Source of the DNA: a virus
Virus record (IMG/VR): IMGVR_UViG_3300045747_000080
Span: 1 to 41,047 of that record
Reading direction: 5' to 3' (one strand)
DNA: 41,047 nt
The notes beneath the pieces are model-generated. The model was given only the letters and a program-made list of their open reading frames with translations. It had not been told where the DNA came from and searched no databases. This document shows, piece by piece, positions 1-8,522 of the stretch. Each line of letters opens with the position of its first letter. Position 1 is the first letter of the stretch. The position numbers and the translations under genes are program-made.

Positions 1-118
1 GCACAGGGACACCAAACACGTCACCCAGGGCAGACGCTGCCGCCAGAATAGCGCTGGGTACATTGCCGGTGACAGCCGCTCCGATCACAGGTAGTACTTT
101 TTTCCAATCAAAGTCCAT
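1..118 (-). CDS. Holin, partial second copy (N-terminal 39 codons)
   Basis: This is the first part of the three-segment holin that is complete at 40387-40983, cut off by the window edge. It differs from the complete copy at two bases: codon 31 is CTG instead of TTG (both Leu), and codon 22 reads AGC (Ser) instead of GGC (Gly). Its ATG at 118-116 overlaps the TAA stop of the 58-residue gene upstream (TAATG), which indicates translational coupling. Confidence 0.85.
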   Translation of the reverse strand, partial: MDFDWKKVLPVIGAAVTGNVPSAILAAASALGDVFGVPV

Positions 119-182
119 TACTTATCTCCAGGTTTGTAGTCAGCCGGGTTGATCGTATCTGCCCACGCTTGTTCGTGAGCCT
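1..182. repeat. Terminal direct repeat, left copy (circle closure)
   Basis: These 182 bases reappear at 40866-41047. Two positions differ: 28 is g where 40893 is a, and 55 is t where 40920 is c. The reading frames run across the junction without a break, so the window is a circular or circularly permuted genome written out slightly more than once. The two differences suggest mixed template DNA or an error-prone contig end rather than a true fixed terminal repeat. Confidence 0.93.
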
Positions 183-294
183 TGTCGTCCTTGTCCAGCT
201 TCGAGGCCAGTGCCCGGAGCTGGTCCGCCAAGGTGTGCGGTAGGGAGAAAGCGTAGTCCAGGAACTGCGGGTAGCGCTGCTTGTCGAGTGTCAT
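118..294 (-). CDS. Small hypothetical protein of the lysis cluster (58 aa)
   Basis: This gene lies between endolysin and holin in a tightly packed leftward operon. I chose the ATG at 294 because AGGATAA lies 5 bases upstream; a longer reading from 405 would run deep into the endolysin gene. The product is soluble-looking, with a DKDDK stretch in the middle and the ending NPADYKPGDK. There is no signal peptide, lipobox or membrane segment, so it is not an obvious spanin. The family is not recognised. Its position suggests a lysis or late accessory role, which is inference only. Confidence 0.7.
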   Translation of the reverse strand: MTLDKQRYPQFLDYAFSLPHTLADQLRALASKLDKDDKAHEQAWADTINPADYKPGDK

Positions 295-295
295 G

Positions 296-772
296 TCAGT
301 TATCCTGTGACGCATAGTCAAGGTCCTCCGCGGCTCGATTAGCCCACCCTTTGCCGAAAGTAGACCATGTGCTGAGTGATGTCCAGAAGCGTAAACGTCG
401 AGCAATGAAGCACATCAGCACATCATTCACCTCCATTGCCGCCAGAGCCGCTGCACTCACTGGACCCCAATGACCGTCATCAGCAACTCCAATCGCTGCC
501 TGTAGCTTGCGTATGGCCGTCTGGATGCCACTGTTTACCGCGAAGTCGAACACTTGGAACTTGATCGCTGGATGCGCGTCACCAATAGGATTCCAGAAGT
601 CCCGCAAGTAAATAGCCTTGGCCTGATCCTCTGTCAGATTGGCGATGTCTTCGGTTGGGTAAGACCGTTTACTGATGCCCCATTTTGTTTCACCCCCTGG
701 GTCATTCGGATTGTTTGTATAAGCCCCCTCGTTCCCCAGGAGCCTAGAAAATGCAGTGTCAAAATCCATCAT
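296..772 (-). CDS. Endolysin, GH108-type N-acetylmuramidase
   Basis: This enzyme is predicted to cut the glycan backbone of host peptidoglycan at the end of infection. The N-terminus carries the glycosyl hydrolase 108 signature NEGAYTNNPNDPGGETKWGI (residues 14-33), with Glu15 as the expected catalytic acid. The second half (NSGIQTAIRKLQAAIGV, then DDGHWGPVS) matches the peptidoglycan-binding segment usual in this family. The length of 158 residues is typical for the simple, single-unit form. There is no signal peptide or N-terminal membrane segment, so export depends on the holin. Its ATGATG start overlaps the TGA of the preceding 54-residue gene, and the holin follows downstream. Confidence 0.92.
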   Translation of the reverse strand: MMDFDTAFSRLLGNEGAYTNNPNDPGGETKWGISKRSYPTEDIANLTEDQAKAIYLRDFWNPIGDAHPAIKFQVFDFAVNSGIQTAIRKLQAAIGVADDGHWGPVSAAALAAMEVNDVLMCFIARRLRFWTSLSTWSTFGKGWANRAAEDLDYASQDN

Positions 773-933
773 TCACCACCTTTGCTGAAGTCACGATTCC
801 ACTTGTCACACTTGATGTCGTCCATGCGCTTCTGCTCCGCGTCATCTTTTTGATGGCGTTCCCACTTCTCATGCTCAAGTCGTTTCACATCCTCGTAAAG
901 CCTTTGGGCGGCTGACCTTTGGGATTCGGTCAT
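769..933 (-). CDS. Small charged hypothetical protein (54 aa)
   Basis: The frame starts with ATG at 933, overlapping the stop of the 38-residue gene (ATGA), and ends in TGA at 771-769 on top of the endolysin start (TGATGG). The product is very rich in Lys, Arg, Glu and Asp (for example KRLEHEKWERHQKDDAEQK), probably one helix, with no membrane segment. Such a helix could resemble the periplasmic part of an inner-membrane spanin, but the anchor is missing, so I do not assign that. The overlaps on both sides make it likely to be translated. Confidence 0.65.
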   Translation of the reverse strand: MTESQRSAAQRLYEDVKRLEHEKWERHQKDDAEQKRMDDIKCDKWNRDFSKGGE

Positions 934-1046
934 AGTGGCCACACGTCCATGATTGATGACAAGGGCTTACGTAGGGGCACGATGCCCCACATGTCCAACC
1001 ACTCACGCCAGTATTCATACATCAGATCCATCATCGCTTTTTCCAT
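930..1046 (-). CDS. Small hypothetical protein (38 aa)
   Basis: The ATG at 1046 follows GAAGG at good spacing and lies 3 bases from the stop of the membrane protein upstream. The TGA at 932-930 overlaps the next ATG. The sequence is aromatic and Met-rich at the start (MEKAMMDLMYEYWREWLDMW) and has no clear membrane segment. No family is recognised. The evidence that it is a gene is the ribosome site and the packed overlaps rather than the protein itself. Confidence 0.55.
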   Translation of the reverse strand: MEKAMMDLMYEYWREWLDMWGIVPLRKPLSSIMDVWPL

Positions 1047-1048
1047 GA

Positions 1049-1366
1049 TCAGCCCTTCAGTTTGATATAGTCTAAGAACCACGCAACACCAGCACCCAAT
1101 GAAGTCAGCACACCGACAAAGGTGAGCATCATCTTCCATCCGCCTTTTGCAGTCTGCATCATTGACTTCAATTCGTCAACCGATAGTTTTATCTCCCGCA
1201 TGTCGTCTGCTAGCTGCTCTACCTTCCCCTCAAGCCTTCCATAGTCCCGCATGTCTATCTTGTCTTCTTGAGGCTTGGTATTTTGAAAATCTACTTTAGC
1301 CATATTGACTTGCTTTGTTATAGTTTCACCAAGGACCATGAAATCGGAAGGGGTTAGGTTGCTCAT
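1049..1366 (-). CDS. XhlA-like membrane protein, candidate holin partner
   Basis: The 105-residue product has a coiled-coil-prone middle (RLEGKVEQLADDMREIKLSV, about residues 44-63) followed by one C-terminal membrane segment (MLTFVGVLTSLGAGVAWFL) and a short basic tail. This is the architecture of the XhlA and related phage lysis proteins, which work with a holin and an amidase or muramidase. The start overlaps the tailspike stop (ATGA). Because the genome also has a three-segment holin at the other end of the cluster, this one may be a second holin, an antiholin or an accessory; the sequence does not decide. Confidence 0.6.
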   Translation of the reverse strand: MSNLTPSDFMVLGETITKQVNMAKVDFQNTKPQEDKIDMRDYGRLEGKVEQLADDMREIKLSVDELKSMMQTAKGGWKMMLTFVGVLTSLGAGVAWFLDYIKLKG

Positions 1367-2694
1367 GAGAAGAACTCCGCAACAATAAACCCTGATTGAT
1401 TATTACTTAGGGTATTTTTATTTGTTACTAATATACTTCCAGCGCTCCAAGATGCAATAAAACCTTGATTAGCGCCGCCTAATGTACTGTCAAGGTCAGT
1501 AATCGTTCGCACAGATGCAGCAGCGACATTGACCTGTGCATTCAAATATGCGTTATTAGCTCCAGGTGTAAGTATATATACATTTCCGTAAACATGTATC
1601 TGTACTGATCGACAGTCTGTTGGGATTGCTATAGTCGCTTGAACTGCTAAATTACCACCAACAGGTCCACCAATATTTGCTGTTCCTAGATAATGATTGT
1701 TAAGGGTTCCTACTTGAACATGCGTTTGAGTATTTAGAAATGCAGGTGCAATTTGAAAATAACAGTTGTCTGTGACAGCGGCTGCAACATCAGTACATAA
1801 GGGTATTGTGCCAATTACACTACATCCGTCAAACTTTACGTCACTTATATTCCCACCACCACCAGCAAGGATACTTACACGGACTGGTGTAGTAGCAGCG
1901 TGCGGTGTAAAGAATCCGCAGGAATTAAAGGTAACGGTTCTTACCTTGCCTGCTCCAGCAGTTTCAATAAGTACATCCGACGTACCCGATTTACCATTAA
2001 CCTCAAAGTGAGTGTCAGATATATCCCAAGCACTTTGCTCTGAAGTTAAAGTATTAGACAAAACTATAGCTTGAGAATTATTCTGCTCAAACACGCTTCC
2101 TATAATACTGCAAGTGGACGCAGTTCCGATAACTCCTAGTCCATACTCACAATACCAAGTATAACAAGTATTCTCCGTATAGTTCCACAAGGCATTGTAA
2201 TACCGACTCCAGATAGAGGCATCATTGAATCGACACATGGAGATTCTGTGAGATACTATCGAATTAGTTGGTGCATAAACATGGTAAGTAGATTTACCAA
2301 AATTTATCCGTTCAAAGTTGCATGCGTTTGTTGAGTGTCCTGGGTCAATTTGATATAATTTTCCACGAGTAACATCGTTACTAATAGCGAAATCTTGCCA
2401 AGTATTTACTCCATATCCAGTAGTAACCTTAAATAAATCCCCATCGCCCATAATAGAAGTTAGCGTAGTACCTGCCCCGACAAGTGTGACATTTTCGGTG
2501 AGTTCTATATTACCGTCTGTCCAGAATACGCCAGCAGGTATATTAACTTGATTGGTAGTCGCCATTGCCGCTATCAACGCAGCCTTATTTGCAGTCCTGA
2601 CACCAGCACTGCTGTCATTCATCACAGCGCCCTTGTCTAATACATTTGTCCAGGCCCCGCTGATCATCGAATGAGAAATTTTAGTTAAAGACAT
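1363..2694 (-). CDS. Tailspike with predicted beta-helix fold
   Basis: The 443-residue protein opens with the usual tailspike region (DKGAVMNDSSAGVRTANKAA, then IPAGVFWTDG and a GAG turn). This is the pectate-lyase-like start in which a gene-specific N-terminus leads into a right-handed beta-helix. Many short repeats of alternating hydrophobic and polar residues follow, with a beta-rich C-terminus. Such spikes bind and often cleave surface polysaccharide. No catalytic residues can be named from sequence alone. AAGG lies 6 bases before the ATG at 2694. It follows two fibre-like genes, so host recognition probably uses several proteins. Confidence 0.75.
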   Translation of the reverse strand: MSLTKISHSMISGAWTNVLDKGAVMNDSSAGVRTANKAALIAAMATTNQVNIPAGVFWTDGNIELTENVTLVGAGTTLTSIMGDGDLFKVTTGYGVNTWQDFAISNDVTRGKLYQIDPGHSTNACNFERINFGKSTYHVYAPTNSIVSHRISMCRFNDASIWSRYYNALWNYTENTCYTWYCEYGLGVIGTASTCSIIGSVFEQNNSQAIVLSNTLTSEQSAWDISDTHFEVNGKSGTSDVLIETAGAGKVRTVTFNSCGFFTPHAATTPVRVSILAGGGGNISDVKFDGCSVIGTIPLCTDVAAAVTDNCYFQIAPAFLNTQTHVQVGTLNNHYLGTANIGGPVGGNLAVQATIAIPTDCRSVQIHVYGNVYILTPGANNAYLNAQVNVAAASVRTITDLDSTLGGANQGFIASWSAGSILVTNKNTLSNNQSGFIVAEFFS

Positions 2695-2702
2695 GATTAA
2701 CC

Positions 2703-3284
2703 TTAAATATAGTAAATAACAGTGGTTACTTTACCGCCTGATTGAGCAACCCACGTTGGGATATAAACATTGGTCCCGAAGGCATATGAATTTCCAAGTC
2801 CTTTACCGTCTGTATCATTGGCAGAACTGGCAACGGACAATCCTGTCATACTAAATGGCAAGCCAGAAAAGTATGTAGTTCCATCTACAGATGCGGTTGT
2901 ACAAGTTCCCGTTGTGGAAATAATTAGAGAAGCGAATACTAATCTGCCAACTCTCGTGTAGGAGCCCGCATAGGTTGCCCCACCAGTGCCTGCCACAATA
3001 GTTAGATTATGTGCAGTAGGTGTCCAAGTTCCCTCCTCAGACCAGTTCAGCAACTGTGAGGTCATCCCTGCGGCGGGAGTATTGGCGGTGAAGTTGATTC
3101 CTTTGGCTGCTACACCTTGAATTTGATTGTTTGTGAACGTGCCTCCTGCAGTATCAACTGCTCGACCTAGCGTCAAGTTCGCTACTGTCACCTTCTTGGA
3201 ACCACTCTGAATAATCGCTACGAGTTCAGTCCCCGCGAGTGGAGTTGTCGCAGCGGTTAGGTTAGAGGTTGTGCTATTTGTCAT
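2703..3284 (-). CDS. Tail fibre-like virion protein
   Basis: This 193-residue protein starts with a segment common in fibre connectors (TTPLAGTELVAIIQSGSKKV, then TVANLTLGRAVDTAGGTFTN). It ends in a Gly/Thr-rich beta domain containing EEGTWTPTAHNLT and GGATYAGSYTRVGRLVFAS, a receptor-binding or trimerising C-domain seen in many phage fibres. It sits between the P22-like fibre adaptor and the tailspike. The ribosome site is weak, and the start lies a few bases after the stop of the upstream gene, so coupling is likely. Whether it forms its own fibre or joins the spike is unknown. Confidence 0.65.
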   Translation of the reverse strand: MTNSTTSNLTAATTPLAGTELVAIIQSGSKKVTVANLTLGRAVDTAGGTFTNNQIQGVAAKGINFTANTPAAGMTSQLLNWSEEGTWTPTAHNLTIVAGTGGATYAGSYTRVGRLVFASLIISTTGTCTTASVDGTTYFSGLPFSMTGLSVASSANDTDGKGLGNSYAFGTNVYIPTWVAQSGGKVTTVIYYI

Positions 3285-3286
3285 GA

Positions 3287-3790
3287 TCAGAAGTAGCTCA
3301 CTTCAATCGTCGATGTCAGCGGAGGTGCTTGACTGAATGTCAGCACTGCGCCAGCAAGCGAATACGTGTTCTTATTTTGATAGACGCCGTTGATGTTTAC
3401 CTGGGTAGCATTTTTGCTTGCTGGAATCGCAGACAAAGTAAAATTTACCGTTGTTCCATCACCAGTGAAGTCTTGGATTGATGATCCTCTGATTCCTGTT
3501 ACATATGCAGCTTGATTGATCTGGTTTCCAAGAAAGTCATAAAGAGTGAATGTATATGTCACTCCATTGACTAAGAACAATTGACAAGACACGCCAGCAG
3601 CGTTAGAGACTTCCCCTCTTGAATTCAATGGGATAGGATTTGGCAGCGGGATCGTCCCGGCCGCATCCTGATATGTCGCGTAGTTGATGCCGCCGACCTG
3701 GGTCAGCACCGACCCGCCCGCGTTAAATCTTCCACAATTGTCAAAAAATTGCTGTATTCCGGTGGGACTTATTGAAACTGATGTTGTCAT
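3287..3790 (-). CDS. Tail fibre/spike head-binding adaptor, P22 tailspike N-terminus-like
   Basis: Residues near 20-65 (GRFNAGGSVLTQVGGINYAT, then YQDAAGTIPLPNPIPLNSRG) match the head-binding domain of P22-like tailspikes, which attaches the spike to the tail hub. The second half (DFTGDGTTVNFTLSAIPA, then VNINGVYQNKNTYSL) is a small beta module common in T7-like fibres. At 167 residues it holds only an anchor and a connector, so the sugar-binding part must be on a separate chain, probably one of the next two genes. AGGA lies 8 bases before the ATG. Confidence 0.75.
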   Translation of the reverse strand: MTTSVSISPTGIQQFFDNCGRFNAGGSVLTQVGGINYATYQDAAGTIPLPNPIPLNSRGEVSNAAGVSCQLFLVNGVTYTFTLYDFLGNQINQAAYVTGIRGSSIQDFTGDGTTVNFTLSAIPASKNATQVNINGVYQNKNTYSLAGAVLTFSQAPPLTSTIEVSYF

Positions 3791-3914
3791 GACGGGGTTC
3801 CTGTGCTAGATTTGGAAAATCACCATTTTGGGGAAGTCAATGCAAGCTGTATCCTTCGTACTTTTGATATACGTTCTAGTCTGGGCCTACGGATGGATAG
3901 ACACTTTCCGAAAA

Positions 3915-6299
3915 TCACGGCACCTTCTCCCCAGACATGATTTGCTTCAGAGAAACACTCTGCGAGTTCCACTTTTTGAGGGCTGCGCGTTCGGCCATAC
4001 TTCCGGAAACTCTTTCACCAGCCATTCCCCCGAGAGTCGCTCCCCCTGCTGCTCCTATCGGGCCTACCAGACCCCCAACGAGCGCGCCGCCAGCCGTGAG
4101 TCCTTTACTTATCATATGCGGCATGAGGCCACGTTTAACGGCGTTTGCGGCCTGTGCGGACGCGCCTGGGTAGGAGGGGTCGAAATTGAGGATGTCACCG
4201 ACCCTCAGAAGAGTGTTAACCTTGCCGAGTTCATCCGACGTCATGAGTGACGACAGTTTCCCGCTGTTATCTTTGATGACGTTCTTTACCCCGGTCCCAT
4301 TCCAAAATGATCGTCCGTTACCGCCTCTGGTTTCGGTCGACGCCTGGAGCATTTTGTTCAGATAGTGCGCCTTGATTTCTCCGAGTGCGCTATCTCCCAG
4401 CGGTTTGAGTTCTGGTGGTAAATCTTGCAATGTTTTCACGATATGGGTGAACTGATCCTGCGGCATGTTCGCCACTTTCCCGGCCACATTTTCAAGAGGT
4501 ATTTTCCGGTTTGTCCCATCTTCTTCTAGGATCGACGAAATACCTTTTGGATCGTTTATCGTCTCTTGGCGAAGCTTCCAAAGTGCCCTGGCTTGATCGT
4601 ATATTGGTCCGCCTGCGGCTTTTCCTACATCATCATCTAACGAGCTTTTCAGCGCATCAACAAATTTACCGTTTTGATGCGTGCGCTCGCTGTTCAGGTA
4701 TTTTCTGACCGTTTCTGCCTGTAATGCTGTCCCGCTGATAGATCCATCTTCTCCGACCTGCATTCCTGCTTTTTTAGCGTAGGACAACGCCGCGTCTTTC
4801 AACATCACACGGTCTTGATTCGTCCATTGGCTTTGATCTGCAAGAGTTTCGCCAAATCCACCAAGAGTAACCGGCTGGCCTTGTGCCTTTTCGTCTGCTG
4901 CAGTGTAAAGGCCGCTCGCCTTCTCGTCGAACCAATCGCGCAATGCCTGTATCGGTTTGACGATAGTCGCTCCTCGATTGTATGCCGATGCCTGATCCGT
5001 CCCAACGGTTCCACCGGCATCTTGTATCATTTGCGTCGTGTAGTTGGACAGCGTCTGCTTTTCGTTGTCGAACTGCTTCGCTGCGGCCTGGCCTGCTGGC
5101 TCGTCATACTTAGACATCTGATATTCAACTGAACGCGATTTGTTGTTGCCCTCGATTGCGGATTGCCTGGCATCATTAAACCCTACGGACCTAAGTAGGT
5201 TTGACCGCTCGTCTTGCGCAGGCTTCGGCATGGTCTGTCCGGGCTTCATATCTATCGTTGGCGTGTCCGCAGTGGCAGGCGCAGGCTTCGGCATGGTCTG
5301 TCCACCCGTTGTTCCTGGCTTCGCCTGATAGTCTGGATTTGCCATATTTCTCAAATCAATAACCGCTGGGTTTCCTGATTTGTCAGTCATGGTCGGATCT
5401 ATGCGATCAGCAATAGCAAGTGGCTTTTCGCCCGGCTTTAGCATAGATGCAGTGTCTCCGATTACAGATGCCACACCATTACGCACGCCATTTATACCGA
5501 GTGCCATAGGTGCCGCCGCCGCCGTACCGGCAACCAGCGCGCCAGTTCCGGGTAAACCAGCTTCAGCCAATTTGTCTCCGACGTATCCACCTGCATTCCC
5601 GATCCAGTTAAGAGGATTCCATTTCGATCCTAATGCACCTACGACCTGTTGTCCTACTTCAGAGCGTGGCTGGAATGTGTAATCATCTTGAGTCTTTTTA
5701 ACAGCTTCAGCCCCTTGATTAACAGCCTCATCAAATGATTTCCCACGGACAAGTGCATCACCCACGTTATACATTCCACGGAAAGAACCTGCAATCGTGC
5801 TACCAAGACCAGATACTTGATTTGCTACAACATCGAATCCAGGGCTTTGCAGTTGCCCGTTTGGCCCAATTACATTGCGTGTCGATGGGTTTTGAACTGG
5901 CTGTGCTGTTGTAGCTTTTGGCTGAGTCGACGTGGTAGTAGCTGGCGCAGAAGCCAACGAATCAAACTCAGCAAGAGCGCCAGACGACTGCGGTGAGGTC
6001 TGTGCGCTTGGTGCTTGTTGAGGCTGAGAACTTGCACCATCATTAGGAGAAAAATTCCCGTTCCTCATTTGCGAAATTGCGCCCTGCATATCCGCAAGTT
6101 CTGATGAAAATCTTTGATGGCTTGGTGAGCCCGGAACCATATCCCTTAACATTGACTGATGGCTGTCAATACCTCTTTGCAAGTCATTTGCAGCGACCAA
6201 TTGAGGCTCAGATGCACTATTTTTAGGCTTGCTTGCAGACGTAGTATTAGCAGGCTTGGCAGTGCCTGCAAGCGTATCAAACTCATCAATGGCGCTCAC
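3915..6299 (-). CDS. Large internal virion / DNA-ejection protein (P22 gp16 position)
   Basis: This 794-residue protein has a GTG start that overlaps the stop of the preceding gene (GTGA). Residues 1-150 are Ser/Gln/Pro/Thr-rich and include two copies of a DEFD(S/T)LA-type motif (EFDTLAG, EFDSLAS). The middle is helical, and residues about 730-775 form a Gly/Ala-rich hydrophobic stretch (GALVGGLVGPIGAAGGATLG) that may insert into a membrane. In P22-like phages the third and largest ejection protein follows the gp7 and gp20 counterparts, exactly as here. A doubled GGQTMPKPA / GQTMPKPA repeat lies near residues 333-365. Function is by position and composition; no enzymatic motif is visible. Confidence 0.65.
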   Translation of the reverse strand: MSAIDEFDTLAGTAKPANTTSASKPKNSASEPQLVAANDLQRGIDSHQSMLRDMVPGSPSHQRFSSELADMQGAISQMRNGNFSPNDGASSQPQQAPSAQTSPQSSGALAEFDSLASAPATTTSTQPKATTAQPVQNPSTRNVIGPNGQLQSPGFDVVANQVSGLGSTIAGSFRGMYNVGDALVRGKSFDEAVNQGAEAVKKTQDDYTFQPRSEVGQQVVGALGSKWNPLNWIGNAGGYVGDKLAEAGLPGTGALVAGTAAAAPMALGINGVRNGVASVIGDTASMLKPGEKPLAIADRIDPTMTDKSGNPAVIDLRNMANPDYQAKPGTTGGQTMPKPAPATADTPTIDMKPGQTMPKPAQDERSNLLRSVGFNDARQSAIEGNNKSRSVEYQMSKYDEPAGQAAAKQFDNEKQTLSNYTTQMIQDAGGTVGTDQASAYNRGATIVKPIQALRDWFDEKASGLYTAADEKAQGQPVTLGGFGETLADQSQWTNQDRVMLKDAALSYAKKAGMQVGEDGSISGTALQAETVRKYLNSERTHQNGKFVDALKSSLDDDVGKAAGGPIYDQARALWKLRQETINDPKGISSILEEDGTNRKIPLENVAGKVANMPQDQFTHIVKTLQDLPPELKPLGDSALGEIKAHYLNKMLQASTETRGGNGRSFWNGTGVKNVIKDNSGKLSSLMTSDELGKVNTLLRVGDILNFDPSYPGASAQAANAVKRGLMPHMISKGLTAGGALVGGLVGPIGAAGGATLGGMAGERVSGSMAERAALKKWNSQSVSLKQIMSGEKVP

Positions 6300-7735
6300 T
6301 GTACATACCCCATGCTTTGGAATGTCTGAAGGGCATTTCGGAAATTCTGCTTCTGTTGTGGCTTCATCCCTTTGACAAGGGTTTGCTTATCGGCTGCAGA
6401 CATGTCATTCCATTGCATCGCCCGGTAATCGTTGATCTTTGACCAGTCACTGAATTTCTGGCTGTAAGCTTTCGGATCGCTTCCTGCCTGAGCGAAAAAG
6501 TCATGCTGTGCCAGCCCCATCTTTTCTTGAGCGATTAGTTCGTTAAAGCCTTTAGATAACGCAGCCGTGTTCATGTGCTGGCCTGGCGTCCCTGCGCCAG
6601 CGATACCCTGAGCCAAATCAGTACCGCCCTGGCCTTTGCTTGCGAGGTATTGACTCAATTCCTTTTTGTACAAATCAAAGCTATCTTTTGCCTGCTCAGA
6701 CGGTGCAAAACCTAAAGCGCTTCCGACATTGTTTATCCAGTTCTTTGCGGTTTCTCCAGAACCTGTGATCGCACTTTGTGCGTTATCTCGGGCATTCGTC
6801 AACAGCGTGATGTTCTGCGGCGCTTGTTGCGCCTTCTGGACAACGCCAGTCCAATGGTTCCCCCATTGCTGGAGCGCGTTGGCATCCATCGGGGCGACGC
6901 CTGTCGTAGGTCCGCCCTGGCCTTGAGGACCATACATCTGTTGTTGTCCAGTCGTCGGGTTGACTGTAGTTGCTGTCGGGGGAATCTGCTGCTGAACACC
7001 AGTATTAGGTGTGAACTGTCCTCCCGCTGTAGCCGGAGCAACCGTTCCAATAAGCGTTTGCTGACCATTGTTAACCGTAGCAGATTGCGGCTGAGTTTGA
7101 ACTTGTTGACCAGTCTGCAGCAGTGCCGACAAACTGTTTGCCAATCGCGCTCTGTCTTCTGGCTTTTGCGCTGTCTGAACATGCGACAACAGAGCCTGAG
7201 CATTTGCCGCAACTGGACTCATTTCTGGATGCTCTTTGGCCCATTGATCAATCGCAGTAGATGCCTGAGTGACCATGTTCGGGTCTTCTGGATTCGTTGC
7301 GATTGCTTGGATAGGTCCAGCAAGTGCAGCCCGTTGTGCAGCGCTCAGACTCATTGCTGCAGATTGCAAACCTACTTTAGCCGTATGGGTCGTAATAATT
7401 CCTTGCGACAGTTCGGGCACAAGTGGAGCAACTCGACCTTGCATTGCGATGACTTTTGGAATGTCTGGCTCACCATTTGCATCCATTAGGCTATTGCCCA
7501 TGTCATCTTTTCCACTCTGGAACAACTTGCCAAAATTCTGTTGTTGCTGAATCTTGTCCTGGGTAAGGCCAGATTGCGACTGCACGGCTGGCAATTCTGC
7601 CTGCTGGCGTTGAATTCCAAGCGCACCAGACTGCAAAGCCTGCTGATTGCGCTGCAAGTTCATGATGTTGGATAGCTGAGTCATGCCATCCGGCGGAGGG
7701 TTGTGACCAGCTACGGGAATTCCGAAGTCCGCCAT
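6296..7735 (-). CDS. Internal virion / DNA-ejection protein (P22 gp20 position)
   Basis: I start this 479-residue gene at the ATG at 7735 because GGAGG lies 8 bases upstream. The alternative at 7753 would place that ribosome site inside the gene. The sequence is very rich in Gln, Ala and Thr, with a long low-complexity middle (residues about 215-285) and no hydrophobic segment. These are the properties of P22-type ejection proteins that leave the capsid with the DNA. It sits between the gp7-like gene and the large ejection gene. Confidence 0.68.
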   Translation of the reverse strand: MADFGIPVAGHNPPPDGMTQLSNIMNLQRNQQALQSGALGIQRQQAELPAVQSQSGLTQDKIQQQQNFGKLFQSGKDDMGNSLMDANGEPDIPKVIAMQGRVAPLVPELSQGIITTHTAKVGLQSAAMSLSAAQRAALAGPIQAIATNPEDPNMVTQASTAIDQWAKEHPEMSPVAANAQALLSHVQTAQKPEDRARLANSLSALLQTGQQVQTQPQSATVNNGQQTLIGTVAPATAGGQFTPNTGVQQQIPPTATTVNPTTGQQQMYGPQGQGGPTTGVAPMDANALQQWGNHWTGVVQKAQQAPQNITLLTNARDNAQSAITGSGETAKNWINNVGSALGFAPSEQAKDSFDLYKKELSQYLASKGQGGTDLAQGIAGAGTPGQHMNTAALSKGFNELIAQEKMGLAQHDFFAQAGSDPKAYSQKFSDWSKINDYRAMQWNDMSAADKQTLVKGMKPQQKQNFRNALQTFQSMGYVQ

Positions 7736-7736
7736 G

Positions 7737-8522
7737 TTAAGAACCTCCCCCAATATTAGCCGATGGATTGTTCATCGACCCGCCGTAAGCATTGCTGTTC
7801 GAGCCTGACCCGACCGATGGAGTACCACCACCATATCCAGACATCAAATAACCCAGCGATGGCGCAGCGCCAGCAACCGCATTAGCCGCACCCAACTGCC
7901 CACCAGCAAGCGATGCACCTTGAGCAGCTTGTGACTGTGCGACACCTGTTCCTAGGGTCGTTCCGTTGTTGCCAACATTCGCCGCAGCATTCTGACCTAA
8001 TCCAGCAATGCCAGACAATCTGCCGAAAATGTTGTTTTGCGTGGTGTTGTAGCGGTTGAAAGCATTCTGATAACCCGTTGACGCCATGCTCTGATTGAAG
8101 CCCATCAAATCCTTCAGCGCAGAGCCGGATAAGGCACCCTGAGCTGGTGTGTCAGCATTTCGTACTGCCTGGCCACCTTGCTGTAGCTGGAAGCCATATC
8201 CAGGGTCTAGGTTGTTTGTGAAGTCAGTCGGCGAGAATCCTTTAGTGAACTGGCCTTGCGTGACTCCGCTATCCCCAGCAGACCCACCCATTCCCATCCC
8301 GTACATCGCAGCATTAAGCGCCTGCCCACCAGCGTCCATGTACGGCTTCTGGTTAGCCTGAAGCTTGTTGAACATGTCCATTTGCGTCTGAGACGCACGG
8401 CCCTGGGCGTCAGCTTGCGTGCTTGCTGCTTGCTGTTGTCCATTAGCTCCAATAAGAGCACCAGCGACGTTTCCGATTAACGCCCCACCGATACCCGTGA
8501 TTGCTGATGCTACCCAAACCAT
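7737..8522 (-). CDS. DNA-ejection (transfer) protein, P22 gp7-like class
   Basis: The 261-residue product starts with a Gly/Ala-rich hydrophobic segment (AITGIGGALIGNVAGALIGA). It then has the pattern typical of phage DNA-transfer proteins: KPYMDAGGQALNAAMYG, a DPGYGFQLQQGGQAVRNAD block, SGSALKDLMGFNQ, and YQNAFNRYNTTQNN before a Gly-rich tail. These proteins are stored in the head and form part of the conduit for genome entry. Its 5' end overlaps the cupin gene by 13 bases, and two similar-function genes follow. Confidence 0.78.
   Translation of the reverse strand: MVWVASAITGIGGALIGNVAGALIGANGQQQAASTQADAQGRASQTQMDMFNKLQANQKPYMDAGGQALNAAMYGMGMGGSAGDSGVTQGQFTKGFSPTDFTNNLDPGYGFQLQQGGQAVRNADTPAQGALSGSALKDLMGFNQSMASTGYQNAFNRYNTTQNNIFGRLSGIAGLGQNAAANVGNNGTTLGTGVAQSQAAQGASLAGGQLGAANAVAGAAPSLGYLMSGYGGGTPSVGSGSNSNAYGGSMNNPSANIGGGS

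Noticed and set aside
3791-3914. Minus-strand GTG frame of about 33 codons in the gap between ejection and fibre genes
   Set aside because: It is very basic with no recognisable pattern, starts with GTG and has only a weak AAGG.
3828-4250. Plus-strand frame of 140 codons starting in the gap before the large ejection gene, with a hydrophobic start
   Set aside because: Most of it is antisense to the ejection gene, there is no ribosome site, and late genes here run on the minus strand.
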